DNA of 64,000 nt from Nitzschia sp. DOCU1 (Eukaryota; Bacillariophyta; Bacillariophyceae; Bacillariales; Bacillariaceae), in contig OX595989.1 in NCBI GenBank assembly GCA_951394045.1, forward strand, positions 1,426,001 through 1,490,000. The letters run 5' to 3'. The position numbers and the translations under genes are program-made. Positions 1 to 9,492 of this stretch are shown here, piece after piece. Below the pieces are notes generated by a model that made no database searches, had not been told where the DNA came from, and saw nothing but the letters and a program-made list of their open reading frames with translations. Position 1 is the first letter of the stretch, and every line of letters begins with the position of its first letter.

Positions 1-2
1 CC

Positions 3-431
3 GTCGACTATCTCAATCCTGAACTTCCGGTTGTTACTACAGACCCCTGTGCTTGTGGTCGCAACTACTTTACTCGTCCATCAGCTGTGGTTGACGAAAA
101 CTCACCGCTCGACGAAGTGGACGAAGAAGAACGATACGCTCTTTTGGAAGACCTTCATTGGATGAAGACCCTCGTAAACGGTTTCATGCATCCAGAACTC
201 CCAGTGGACTACTCGGGAGTGTTCGTCGATGCTACCAAGAACAGCTATGCCGAGGAGGCCGAAGGCCACTTTGACATGGATGAAGATATTACTGTCTCGT
301 ATCCAGCACCACAAGTTCACGTTCAACCAATCAAGAGGCATTCTAGCACTCCCGAGAACGGGGGGCACCTTCCAGATGGTGAGGGCGCAAGTCTCGCCTT
401 TTCACCTGATTGCGTCATGATGGTGCGTTGA
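3..431 (+). CDS. 3' end of a hypothetical gene (partial)
   Basis: An open frame runs in from the left edge and stops at 431, so this is the C-terminal end (about 142 residues) of a protein whose start lies outside the window. The visible part has a CACGRNYF stretch near its beginning, then an acidic region (DEVDEEER), then a region rich in Pro, Ser and His. I recognise no domain. An intron further upstream cannot be excluded. Its reality rests on the uninterrupted frame from the window edge and ordinary composition; the function is unknown. Confidence 0.5.
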   Translation, partial: VDYLNPELPVVTTDPCACGRNYFTRPSAVVDENSPLDEVDEEERYALLEDLHWMKTLVNGFMHPELPVDYSGVFVDATKNSYAEEAEGHFDMDEDITVSYPAPQVHVQPIKRHSSTPENGGHLPDGEGASLAFSPDCVMMVR

Positions 432-697
432 GACGTACCCAATAGTTCAGGGTCCATTGCAGCAATACCACAAGTCACGTGGAAACAATAATCTTTACTC
501 TAGCTAACTTTCATTCAGTCAAATTACAGCCAAGAATACAATATCATTACACCCCAAACAAGTATGCCGTAGTAGAGAAGCTAACGCAGTCCATGATTCG
601 ATTGGCGTTGATACGATAATTCCATATCGTGTGTCTTGGGAACCTTTCATTCACGACTACGCAATGAAGCACGACACCTCGGCCGATCGTGGAGTTC

Positions 698-916
698 CAG
701 CAAGAACATGTGGATGATGGCTCTCGTCTTGCAAACCCGCCTAACTTCTCCTCTGGACGAGACTATGATGTAAGGATATTCTAGAGTGGCATGTCACCTC
801 TTCCAAGCGCGGTCTTCCGAAAAGAACATTTGGATGGCTCGTCAGCAGCTTGCAAACCCACGTACTATGATAGTAACTTCTCCTCTGTTTGCGACTATGA
901 TACAAGATATTCTAGA
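698..916. repeat. Diverged direct repeat in the 432-1001 intergenic stretch
   Basis: Two copies of a roughly 90-100 bp sequence lie one after the other, at about 698-787 and 819-916. Both contain a GAACAT.TGGATG block, a CTTGCAAACCC block, an ACTTCTCCTCTG block and the ending ATATTCTAGAGT. The copies differ by many substitutions and small gaps, so the duplication is old. The rest of 432-1001 shows no gene that I can support. Confidence 0.6.
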
Positions 917-1001
917 GTAGTAGCTATTATAATGCACACGGAAGCAGTAGTAATAATACACGCCTGTGTAAAAGTAGCTAGCATTTCTCCTTTCAGTAGT
1001 A

Positions 1002-1958
1002 TCAAAAGATTCTCGCATGAACGTGTCGGCTCGTCTCGGGTGGGTCTACAATACAACAATCGGGCATATCGGACGCTTGTTCCAGCTCCAAGTGCTTTCG
1101 TTTGTTGGTCGAGTCTTCGATTGGAAGCAATCTTACATCCTCCTGCTTCTCAATGGGAATGTCACGAGCACAAGTATTAGAAGTTGCAGTAGTCGCTAGA
1201 TCACCATTGGCTGGAAGCGTCGTCGCCTTTGTGCCATATACTTCCTCGAATAGACGCTGGGCAATGGCATGAGCAATGCTACGAGACCAACAAGAGCATC
1301 TTCGAGATACAGCTCGAATGAACTCTTCGGAATTGTCACTAATCGCATGAGTTCGCTGTTGATGTTGTGCCAACAATATCAGCCGGTTGGCACGTTTCTT
1401 GCAGGCGATACGTTCCACGGTAAATCGATCGAGGCCTAATAGATCTGGCTCTTCTTCCGCTGATGGTGGTGTCTGAGGAGGTGTCATCAAGGAACGAGCA
1501 TATCGTTTCATTAGCAACAAATCAGAATTTTGCCACCACAGCTCTTGAATTCGTTCTCTGGTCAGCTCTGGAATAATCGGTGGAGCATGAGACGTCTCGA
1601 GGAATTCATGACACGCAAAGTGCACATGACGCTGTTTGGGGATAGCGTCTTCTACTTCTTCTTCTTGTTGCTGTAGATCCTTTGCGGTACCGACCATCAC
1701 CTCTAGTTCGGACGGTGATATTCTCCGATAGTGTCCTACTACCCGAGTTTGGACATGACTAGCCATCGGTGCGCGGTGCTGACGCCGCGGAGTTGCCTTT
1801 CGTGGTACCATTGTTTTCTTCTTGTTGCTGCAATCGTTATCGAGCGACATTATCTCGTCCTTGTCTTTAAAAGAGATACCTGGCAACCAATTCTCGTCAA
1901 AATGGTTGTGGTTGTAATCGTTGAAAATAGGACTGTTGTTGGTGTGAGGGACTACCAT
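1002..1958 (-). CDS. Hypothetical protein, diatom-type family
   Basis: Encodes about 318 residues from an ATG at 1958. The open frame extends to 2114, but only with a TTG. The centre contains HVHFACHEF, a segment ending in RIQELWWQNSDLLLMKRYA, and a block LDRFTVERIACKKRANRLI followed by a Gln- and Ser-rich helix. The pattern of an early W/Y-S/T-x-x-D-L motif plus a Leu/Arg/Gln-rich helical block is familiar from large, functionally uncharacterised diatom families. I assign no function. The N-terminus is basic and low-complexity. No signal peptide or transmembrane segment is visible. Confidence 0.7.
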   Translation of the reverse strand: MVVPHTNNSPIFNDYNHNHFDENWLPGISFKDKDEIMSLDNDCSNKKKTMVPRKATPRRQHRAPMASHVQTRVVGHYRRISPSELEVMVGTAKDLQQQEEEVEDAIPKQRHVHFACHEFLETSHAPPIIPELTRERIQELWWQNSDLLLMKRYARSLMTPPQTPPSAEEEPDLLGLDRFTVERIACKKRANRLILLAQHQQRTHAISDNSEEFIRAVSRRCSCWSRSIAHAIAQRLFEEVYGTKATTLPANGDLATTATSNTCARDIPIEKQEDVRLLPIEDSTNKRKHLELEQASDMPDCCIVDPPETSRHVHARIF

Positions 1959-2959
1959 TGATTTTATTATGGTGCGATGGTCTCTTGTCTTCCACAATAT
2001 TTTCTGGGTGCTGTTGGGGATGAATTTGTGAGATGTATACCCAAAGAGAAGGGCATCAATTCTTCGCGTCGTTCCCTGACATGGATGGTCATGCCATGGA
2101 AAGGAACGTCTCAAGTGCGGGTTTCCTCTGTCGTGTGTGTACTATCAATCGTGTTCCGATTTACGTGCGTCTGTCGGCAATTGGCATATACGTTTGCATT
2201 GCGTGCCTTATGTATTGGCACAATCAGAGACGTCGGGATAATGTCTTGTGGCATACCGGTATACTTTGCAACGATTCCCTTGTAAAAGAAATGCTCTTCT
2301 TTGAAGATCCATCAGTTGGCGTTCGTGCTTGTTGCAGCTGTCAACCTATTATATTGGATTGCCGTCGCACTTATTACGTACGACAGAAGGTTTAGGAACG
2401 CGTGGGAACGGAGTCTAAAATCATCGAAACGGGTACGCAAGCGAAGAAACAAGGAACGTTTGTCACAGAGAAAGGAACGTGTGGAACATTTTCCTCGAAA
2501 GTATGCCTGGTACTTATGTACTGTCAGTAGGTATACTCGTGTATCGCAAATCCCCATTGTTGCTCCCCAACTTTCACACCCACAAATCATTCCATCACGG
2601 CGTCTTGCGTACTCGTGTCGTACGATACCTGGTACGGGCGAAGGCGAAAAAATGTTCTGCGATGAGAAAGTTCTGCCTTGGACCAATGAAAATCGAGCTC
2701 GTCGGTGGTCTGTCAACAACAGCGACAATGGCAATGATAGGAGTCGCACGTGCATCTTCCCATGAATCTCGCAGTGTGTGGCGTTACTCCGCAACGCAAG
2801 GAGGAAGGCGGTCGTCTTCTGGAAAGACACAAGACTACTCATTTTCTCTCCTGCCAATCGCATCAGGAGTCAGTCAATCGTACTGCTGCATTGACAACTT
2901 GGCGTTTTCTCTCTCGGCTTGACATTTTCTCACAACATCATCAACAACATACCAAGAAC
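1959..2959. other. Intergenic, divergent promoters and 5' UTRs
   Basis: About 1 kb lies between two divergent genes (minus-strand start at 1958, plus-strand start at 2960). Open frames on both strands here have no recognisable protein character and overlap each other. I see no gene, RNA or repeat that I can support. The last 60 bases before 2960 read like a leader (CAACATCATCAACAACATACC), consistent with 2960 being the start codon. Confidence 0.5.
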
Positions 2960-4708
2960 ATGGTTTCCGCGGACGTTAGTACTGAAGCTTCCAGGCCGGC
3001 CGAAGCTCCGCACAGAACCACCAGCAGCAGCTATGAATCGTTGAGCAACCTGATTTCCGAAGTATCGGCTGCAGATTCAGATGAATCCTCGTCGACAGTC
3101 GCCACTACTGCCGTCAATACGGCAAACGCGTCGTCGTCGGCTGTGGCGGTCAATCACAAAATTACTTGCGGACATTTTCTGGGCGCCGTCGCCAACTTGT
3201 GCTCGGCAACCTTGGGTGCCGGAATTCTAGCTCTTCCATTTGCTATTTATGAATCAGGTCTGGTCTTTGGATTGATTTTACTAGTTGCCAGTGCCTGGGC
3301 TACGGCTACTTCGATTCATTTGATTGTGCAAGCTTGTGATTACTATCGTCTCGCCACGTATGAAAGCGTGGTAGAACAAGCCTTGGGGCAAAAGTGGCGT
3401 CAAGTGGTGGAAATTTCCATTTTGATTTTTTGTGGAGGCACGGCCGTCGCCTATGTGATTGCTGTGGGAGATATTATGGAACGAATTGAAGATGTGGGGC
3501 ATTTCACGTCACACAAGCGACTGGCCATGACGTTAGTGTGGTTACTCGCCATGTTGCCATTGAGTTGTTTAAGGAAAATGCAAAGTCTGCAATGCGCTAG
3601 TAGCGTGGGGATCATGTCCATTGGCACCTTGCTAGTAGCGGCGACAGTACATTTGCTCTTGCCGCCCGAGGACAGCAAGCCGGAAGAATTTGACGAATTT
3701 CTCTTTGTGCGGGATCTCCTCCCACAACTCAAACTCTTTTTGTGGCCGAATCATGGCTTCTTGTCCGTGCTGCGAGCGTGCCCCATGTTCTTTTTTGCGT
3801 ATTCTTGTCAGGTCAATGTGGCACAGATCTATGGCGAATTGCCTGGGTCACGGTTGCTACAGTCGTCGTCGTCCGTTCCTGCTGGACCTGCGGTAGCATC
3901 TGGTGCTGCCCCAGGCAGCGACGACCGCCTGAATAGTAATCGCCGACGAGTTCAAAGCATGAGCTGGGTGGCATGGGTCGCTATTGTACTTTGCTCTCTG
4001 TTATATGCCAGTATTTCCTTTGTGACCTTGATGGACTTTGGCAATGCTGTACAACCCAACATTTTGTCCTGTTACCACCTAATGGGACCGGAATCTGCGT
4101 TGTTACACTTGGCATTTTTGGCAATGGCACTGGCCGTCATTATGGCCTTCCCGCTCAATGTATTTCCAGCGCGAGTCAGTATTATCCAAATGTGGGAGGC
4201 GGCCTCGAGCGAAAAGCCGGCGGCAGAACAAATTCTACTGGGGGGCGGCGATGACGAGGAAGCTTCTCGGCAGCCATTGCTGGACAAGGATACCATCAGC
4301 AAAACGTATAGAAGCAGCGACGACCTACAGCGACATCATCATGACCCACTGCATCCACCACCCGTTTTGATGCAATTGTCGTCATTGGGAGACGAATCTT
4401 TGTTGCCTGTCGACGACGACGAGGAACCAGAATTTCATGCCCGTCAACACCAATTTGTCACATTGCTCGTCGCCGGGATGGCACTGGGACTTGCACTCGT
4501 TGTCCCAAACATCTCGGTAGTCTTTGGTCTACTGGGTGGAACGACAAGTTCATTGTTAGGATTTGTCGTCCCAGGCATGCTGGGCTTGGCCATGGAACAA
4601 GATCCTGGCAACAATGATATCAGCAAGACAAGTTCATGGGTACTGGTGGTGGCCGGAACACTGATTGGAGTCGTGACGACAGGCGTCACGTTGTACTCCA
4701 CCTTTTGA
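2960..4708 (+). CDS. Amino-acid permease, AAAP/SLC38-like
   Basis: A predicted 582-residue multi-pass transporter of the amino acid/auxin permease superfamily (vacuolar AVT and SLC38 relatives). It would move neutral or cationic amino acids coupled to H+ or Na+, at the vacuole or plasma membrane. The first membrane helix carries the family signature GAVANLCSATLGAGILALPF and is followed by helices typical of the 11-TM fold. A Ser-rich N-terminal tail and a long acidic, His-rich loop (around DDLQRHHHDPLH) before the last helices look regulatory. The open frame extends upstream to an in-frame ATG at 2750, but that 70-residue stretch looks like translated leader, and the ATG at 2960 with its AAC ATGG context is the better start. 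No intron is needed. The substrate is not predictable. Confidence 0.88.
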   Translation: MVSADVSTEASRPAEAPHRTTSSSYESLSNLISEVSAADSDESSSTVATTAVNTANASSSAVAVNHKITCGHFLGAVANLCSATLGAGILALPFAIYESGLVFGLILLVASAWATATSIHLIVQACDYYRLATYESVVEQALGQKWRQVVEISILIFCGGTAVAYVIAVGDIMERIEDVGHFTSHKRLAMTLVWLLAMLPLSCLRKMQSLQCASSVGIMSIGTLLVAATVHLLLPPEDSKPEEFDEFLFVRDLLPQLKLFLWPNHGFLSVLRACPMFFFAYSCQVNVAQIYGELPGSRLLQSSSSVPAGPAVASGAAPGSDDRLNSNRRRVQSMSWVAWVAIVLCSLLYASISFVTLMDFGNAVQPNILSCYHLMGPESALLHLAFLAMALAVIMAFPLNVFPARVSIIQMWEAASSEKPAAEQILLGGGDDEEASRQPLLDKDTISKTYRSSDDLQRHHHDPLHPPPVLMQLSSLGDESLLPVDDDEEPEFHARQHQFVTLLVAGMALGLALVVPNISVVFGLLGGTTSSLLGFVVPGMLGLAMEQDPGNNDISKTSSWVLVVAGTLIGVVTTGVTLYSTF

Positions 4709-5747
4709 GACTCGCTATAGTTGTTATAGCTAATAGAGGAAAGAATTGAGTCGGTTTCCGTCCGTCATGGCGTCCTTATTTTGACTGGTACGGTGTAGTA
4801 GAACTAGTTCTTCTGCACTACTACATGAACATCAAAATGATGGTCTTAGTAAAGGAGAAAACGGCCAGGTAAGACCACCAGGGGCAGCAGGAAACAGCAC
4901 ATATAATTCTGTAGTCTAGTTCGTGGTGCTGGTCTAGTACAACTACCCATGTCGGTTCTTGTAGAGTAACTCTAGTAGTCGTGTGATGCAGAAACCACGA
5001 TCAAGAGCAATCACAACAGCAACAAGAAGAATCCTTACAATAGTCCTCGTCGTCGCTGTCGCCGAGATGCTGGTGGTGGGTCTTCTAGCACAATCATAAA
5101 CCAGATAATAGTTCCAGTAGTATATACTAAAATACTACCGGTATGCTAGTATCCCATAGTCCGTAACACTACTAATAAACAAGAACGTTCTCTTTGTATC
5201 GTATGATACCAGGTAGACGTGTTTCTTCGTCTCCTTGCTTGAGTAATGGGCGGTGCCAACATGATTCATGTATTGCTAAAGCCCAAGCAAGGATCGATGG
5301 ATGCACTTTTTTCTTCGTCATGATCTTCTATTTCTCGTGCCAACGAATACGCCAACACCTCAGCACTCAATACTACGACAACCGGGGGGCACTTTTTGCT
5401 GGCGATGACGTTGTTGCTAATTGATAATTGTTGTGTTTCGTAAATCGGCTGATTTGTCATGATGTTTCGGTATCTCTGAAACAGCTATCATAACAGCGGA
5501 GTAATCGAAGGCGTTCTTGTTGAGTTAGACATTCTCTCTACGGTAGTAGGGTGACCAGAACGTGCTTGAGTACCGAGTTCTGGATGACGGGTTATAATTG
5601 CCTTTAAATGATTTGTTTCGGTCCGAACGATAATCAAGTGGTAATAGCACTTTTTCATTCCTTGAGCCAAGGGGCTTAGTATTGCGCTAATGCATATTTG
5701 AACTTGAATTCACTTGCATTTATTGCAATGGGTTCTCCTTTCTATTA
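4709..5747. other. Intergenic, no gene seen
   Basis: About 1 kb between the permease and the outer transposon. It holds only short overlapping frames. A 12-bp perfect palindrome (AGAACTAGTTCT) sits near 4800, flanked by GTAGTAG and CTACTAC arms, so a hairpin is possible just downstream of the permease. Nothing else is supported. The TA at 5748-5749 is the left target duplication of the outer transposon. Confidence 0.5.
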
Positions 5748-5749
5748 TA

Positions 5750-5967
5750 TTATGGTTCCAATCTTTCCGGAAACGGAAAAACTTTTTTTTATTTTTCCCC
5801 CGACATGACCCGAAGCCAAAATCTTTTCGATCGCCAGATCGCCGGGCAAGCTTCGGATTGGAGGGAAAATCACGGTCCAACGCGTAGATAAGTCCCGTAG
5901 ACCATAGTAGAAAATTGAACGTTGGCTCTAGTTTTCCGTTTAGCCCTCACAAAATTGGCGACGATGA
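5750..5967 (+). repeat. Left terminal inverted repeat of the outer transposon
   Basis: 218 bp that match the reverse complement of 24266-24484 with a few substitutions and one indel. Its inner edge contains the ATG (5964) of the coiled-coil ORF1, so it probably also serves as that gene's promoter and 5' leader. Confidence 0.92.
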
Positions 5968-6644
5968 TGAATAACCAAGATGAACAAGACCCCAACGGCC
6001 CTGACGAGGAGCCGGCCCATAACGAAAATGGCGAGGAACAACATGTGGATGCACCTGCCTGTCCTGCCGGCAGCCCTTGCATTCGAGTCATCGAAGGACT
6101 TAGGGCAAGACTCCGCAGGCTTCAAGACCAACTACGCCAGCATCGGACCGCATCTACGTTCGCTCTCAGCCGTCGGGAGGCGGCTTGTGATAAGAAAGAT
6201 TCGGAGATTAAAAAGCTGAAAGGATGTTTGGAGATCCAGGAGAGCAAAGCCGAGGCCAAACTGGACGCTGCACGTGCTAGAGCCGAGGCACGACGCCAGA
6301 AGGAGGTTGGCCAAGCCCAGGCCAGCTACGTCAAGCTCCAGCTCGATTCATCGAAGCAGATCGAGACCCTCAAGTCTTCGTCGAAGATCCAAGCCTCGGA
6401 GCTCCGACATGCGCTCTCTCAGCTCAAGAATTGCCAGCTGGCCCACAGTAAAGTGGTCGCACAGAAAAATGCTGCCGAGGGTAAGTTGGCAGTCTTGTCG
6501 GACCAACACCAGCTGCTCAAGTCTGAGGTGGCCGACAAGGGCAAAGTCCTTAAGCAACTTCTGCAACGGCATGACGCTGTACAGAAGAAGCTAAATAGGC
6601 AGAACGAAATAAAAGTTCAAGCATCCGTGCGAAAGGAGGAGCTT
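5964..6644 (+). pseudogene. Coiled-coil ORF1 of the outer transposon, 5' part (split gene)
   Basis: The first 227 codons of a protein cut by the inner element. It starts at ATG 5964 (MMNNQDEQDP); the frame extends upstream only with a TTG. An acidic N-terminus is followed by a CPAGSPC motif, then from about residue 40 by a long Lys/Arg/Glu/Gln/Leu-rich heptad region typical of a coiled coil. The reading frame ends naturally at GAG CTT (6639-6644), where the last TT is the target duplication. The continuation begins at 21901. Read-through into the inner element's end gives a stop at 6773, so a truncated protein is possible. ORF1-type coiled-coil proteins may assist transposition or bind nucleic acid, but this is inference. 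Confidence 0.85.
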
Positions 6645-6677
6645 CATCAGGAAAGGGAAAATATGGGGGTACCCATA
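6645..6677 (+). repeat. Left 33-bp terminal inverted repeat of the inner transposon
   Basis: Identical to the reverse complement of 21866-21898 over 33 bases (starts CATCAGGAAAGGGAAAATAT and ends GGGGGTACCCATA). The GGGGGTACCC core is itself nearly palindromic. The preceding TT at 6643-6644 is repeated after the right end. Confidence 0.95.
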
Positions 6678-6808
6678 AGTACCCCCCATTTTTTCCTTAC
6701 ATATGGTCATTTTCCCCCATATCCACAGCAATTTTTCCCCTCACTAAAGGCGCCCTCCCCCCCAAGTAAGTAGGATCCCATTCACTAACCCTCTCACCCC
6801 ATTGACAA

Positions 6809-7403
6809 ATGCACACTTTGGCAATCACCAACGGAACCCCTCCATTCGGACCTCCCCAATTGCCATTTCCCATTCAGCCGACAACCAACATGGAAGCAAC
6901 CCCCCATTGCCAACACGTAACACTCTCTTTTCAACATTTTCAATCCACCGTTCCCGACCCCCACCCCCCTCCCTCTACAACTTTTCCGTTACGGACACCA
7001 AATCGTAACGACATTCGACCCGCAGCACCAACGCCCAAAAATCGAATGACACCCCCCTCCAACATGCCGAAATCCTCATTATCACAGCGATCCTCCATCA
7101 ACATGAAGAATAAAAAGCGGAGTTCCACTGGGTCACCCCCACCTATCCCAGCTACGCCCCATCAATCTTTGCGAACCACGGCGAGCTGATTGTCGTATGA
7201 AAGTTCACTGCGACTGTGACATATGCTGGCGGGAAGTACGCAAACTACCACCCAAGCCAACAGAGGATGAAGTCAAAGCCAGAGAACTGCTCCAGATCAC
7301 CGAACGTCTCAACAAGAAGGCCAAGAGAGACGCCAAACGGGGGGTCAAGAAGGGCACCCAATCTTCAATCCTTTCCTTTTTTGTTTCACTAAACAAAACC
7401 TGA
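6809..7403 (+). CDS. Possible small Cys-rich gene at the left end of the inner transposon
   Basis: Two overlapping or adjacent frames: 6809-7189 (126 residues, Pro/Thr/Ser-rich) and a frame ending at 7403 whose open part, upstream of the ATG at 7197, includes a cluster of Cys and His (LCEPRRADCRMKVHCDCDIC) followed by a Lys/Arg-rich tail. The cluster resembles a small zinc-binding knuckle. The two frames would be joined by an intron ending at a CCCAG around 7151, but I cannot fix a donor with confidence. The start, splicing and even the coding status are uncertain. The position just inside the terminal repeat suits a DNA-binding accessory protein, which is inference only. Confidence 0.35.
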
Positions 7404-7444
7404 TAATTCCAATAGGCAAATTTACCTCATTAATAGAAAATTTA

Positions 7445-8335
7445 TTATTTACTATTATCAGTATATCTTAATCTCTCATCGCCGTGAAAAAGTATTACCA
7501 GGCGTTTAGCCGGAAACTCGGTGCCTTCCCAGGCTGCTGTCCCATGTTCCAATTCAACTGCATCAAGCAGAAGAACCGACCCTACATCCACGGAACACTC
7601 CCTTTCCTTTGTCTCGTTTCCTCTCTTTCCTTTCGGTGGCTTCAACTTTATCGATGCACAGCTTTTTCCACTGTCGTACACCATTGGTATCCAAAATACC
7701 AAAGGGTATTTGCCACCCGGCCCCGGCTCCTTTGCCTCGTACTCCTCCACGTCCCTGTGGAGAGCTCCAGCACTTTTATTCCACGGAGTTGAATGGACTA
7801 TGGTGACATCCACGAAGCGTTTGTCTTTCCATCCCATACCAGCCAACAATCCTTCACAGAAAGCACCCAAGACCGGACAATCCTGATCCAACTTTTCCGC
7901 AAGTGCTCCCTCAAACAACAAACATGTATTGATCCTACTGTCAAATTTGAAACAAGCTTGAGCCGGCTTTCGCCTCAACAACTCCATGCTCAATTTCTCC
8001 ATAAAAACAAGGTCTAACACATTGCGAAGATGGATGTACCTCCGCACACTCCACTCCTCCTCCCAATCACTCCATTTCCGATATTTTTTGCTCTTGCCCG
8101 TCCCCACCGTCAAGGTACATCGTGTCTTTCGCCGAAACTTCAACGTTGACGCTAGATAATTGCCTGCTAAATAAGCCATCTCTCTTGCCGCCTTTTCCTT
8201 TTCTTCGAAACTTTTCGACTCGCTCATCGTCTTTACTCTCTTTCCATTTTCACGTCTCCATCGGACACGCCGACTCTTATCCGTGATTGACGACAACTCC
8301 ACGAACTCCACCACGTCCTTCCGTGCAAACGGCAT
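7445..8335 (-). CDS. Putative 2-oxoglutarate/Fe(II)-dependent dioxygenase carried by the inner transposon
   Basis: A 296-residue protein starting at ATG 8335. The C-terminal half reads as a double-stranded beta-helix oxygenase: an HxD iron motif (H193-R194-D195 in ALHRDVEEY), hydrophobic strands (KYPLVFWIPM), then VGSVLLLDAVELEHGTAAW with the distal His (H264) and, 14 residues later, an Arg (R278 in AKRLVILFHGD) in the place where 2-oxoglutarate is held. The spacing fits the superfamily. The basic N-terminal 100 residues could contact nucleic acid. The family members closest in logic are TET/JBP DNA hydroxylases, AlkB-type repair enzymes and prolyl hydroxylases; I cannot choose among them by eye. 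Genes of the TET/JBP group are known to travel with KDZ transposons in fungi. The neighbouring 117-bp array lies upstream of its start. Confidence 0.62.
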   Translation of the reverse strand: MPFARKDVVEFVELSSITDKSRRVRWRRENGKRVKTMSESKSFEEKEKAAREMAYLAGNYLASTLKFRRKTRCTLTVGTGKSKKYRKWSDWEEEWSVRRYIHLRNVLDLVFMEKLSMELLRRKPAQACFKFDSRINTCLLFEGALAEKLDQDCPVLGAFCEGLLAGMGWKDKRFVDVTIVHSTPWNKSAGALHRDVEEYEAKEPGPGGKYPLVFWIPMVYDSGKSCASIKLKPPKGKRGNETKERECSVDVGSVLLLDAVELEHGTAAWEGTEFPAKRLVILFHGDERLRYTDNSK

Positions 8336-8441
8336 TATGTCACAAACTCAAACTCTCCAAAGCTCGACGGGTATTTCTCTGAATTTTTGTTGCCGCAATA
8401 CCCATGTGCTCCTTTCCCTCTCCGTGTCTTTGCAAGCACAC

Positions 8442-9313
8442 CACCACTGTACCCTCCATTGCGCCTTTTTAACTGAAAAACGGCTCAATCTGAAGAAAAT
8501 CACGCCGGCACCACCACACCGACCCTAACAGTCAATCCAGTCCAATCCCCTGCAATTTCACCACTGTACCCTCCATTGCGCCTTTTTAACCGAAAAACGG
8601 CTCAATCTGAAGAAAATCACGCTGGCACCACCACACCGACCCTAACAGTCAATCCAGTCCAATCCCCTGCAATTTCACCACTGTATCCTCCATTGCGCCT
8701 TTTTAACCGAAAAACGGCTCAATCTGAAGAAAATCACGCCGGCACCACCACACCGACCCTAACAGTCAATCCAGTCCAATCCCCTGCAATTTCACCACTG
8801 TACCCTCCATTGCGCCTTTTTAACCGAAAAACGGCTCAATCTGAAGAAAATCACGCCGGCACCACCACACCGACCCTAACAGTCAATCCAGTCCAATCCC
8901 CTGCAATTTCACCACTGTACCCTCCATTGCGCCTTTTTAACCAAAAAACGGCTCAATCTGAAGAAAATCACGCCGGCACCACCACACCGATCCTAACAGT
9001 CAATTCAGTCAAATCCCCTGCAATTTCACCACTGTATCCTCCATTGCGCCTTTTTAACCGAAAAACGGCTCAATCTGAAGAAAATCACGCCGGCACCACC
9101 ACACCGACCCTAACAGTCAATTCAGTCAAATCCCCTGCAATTTCACCACTGTACCCTCCATTGCGCCTTTTTAACCGAAAAACGGCTCAATCTGAAGAAA
9201 ATCACGCCGGCACAGCCACGCCGACCCTAACAGTCAATTCAGTCAAATCCCCTGCAATTTCACCACTGTACCCTCCATTGCGTCTTTTTAACTGAAAAAC
9301 GGCTCAATCTGAA
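8442..9313 (+). repeat. Left 117-bp-unit tandem array
   Basis: The landmark CGGCTCAATC recurs at 8481, 8598, 8715, 8832, 8949, 9066, 9183 and 9300, an exact 117-bp period with about seven and a half copies. Units differ at a few positions (for example AACCGAAAAA against AACTGAAAAA). Because 117 is a multiple of three, one frame stays open and gives a 39-residue repeat, which I regard as fortuitous. The same unit forms the right array in the opposite orientation. CACTA-type elements often have repeated transposase-binding motifs near their ends in both orientations, so these are candidate protein-binding or boundary sequences. Confidence 0.95.
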
Positions 9314-9394
9314 AAAATTCCATCAGCCAGTCATCCGTTGGGTGCTTGCTCCAAAAGCTGCTTCACACCCCGCCCCCACCCTGATGTTGTTGTT

Positions 9395-9490
9395 GTTTCC
9401 TCCATTCGTTCTTTTTCATCTGGCCGGGCCCGTAAAATTCTTGTTGTTTCCTTCATTCGTTCTTTTTCATCTGGCCGGGCCCGTAAAATC
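9395..9490 (+). repeat. Tandem duplication of about 50 bp
   Basis: Two adjacent near-identical copies, each with CATTCGTTCTTTTTCATC followed by TGGCCGGGCCCGTAAAAT, lie directly upstream of the ATG at 9493. They probably belong to the promoter or leader of the large plus-strand gene. Confidence 0.75.
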
Positions 9491-9492
9491 TC

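Noticed and set aside
6645..6773. Natural C-terminus of the coiled-coil ORF1
   Set aside because: The residues after 6644 are encoded by the end of the inner transposon; the true continuation is at 21901.
8576..9295. 239-codon open frame with a repeated 39-residue unit
   Set aside because: It exists only because the 117-bp satellite unit is a multiple of three. The inverted array behaves similarly, and there is no independent sign of coding.
8442..9313. CRISPR array
   Set aside because: Units are contiguous 117-bp satellites without distinct repeats and spacers, in a eukaryotic genome.
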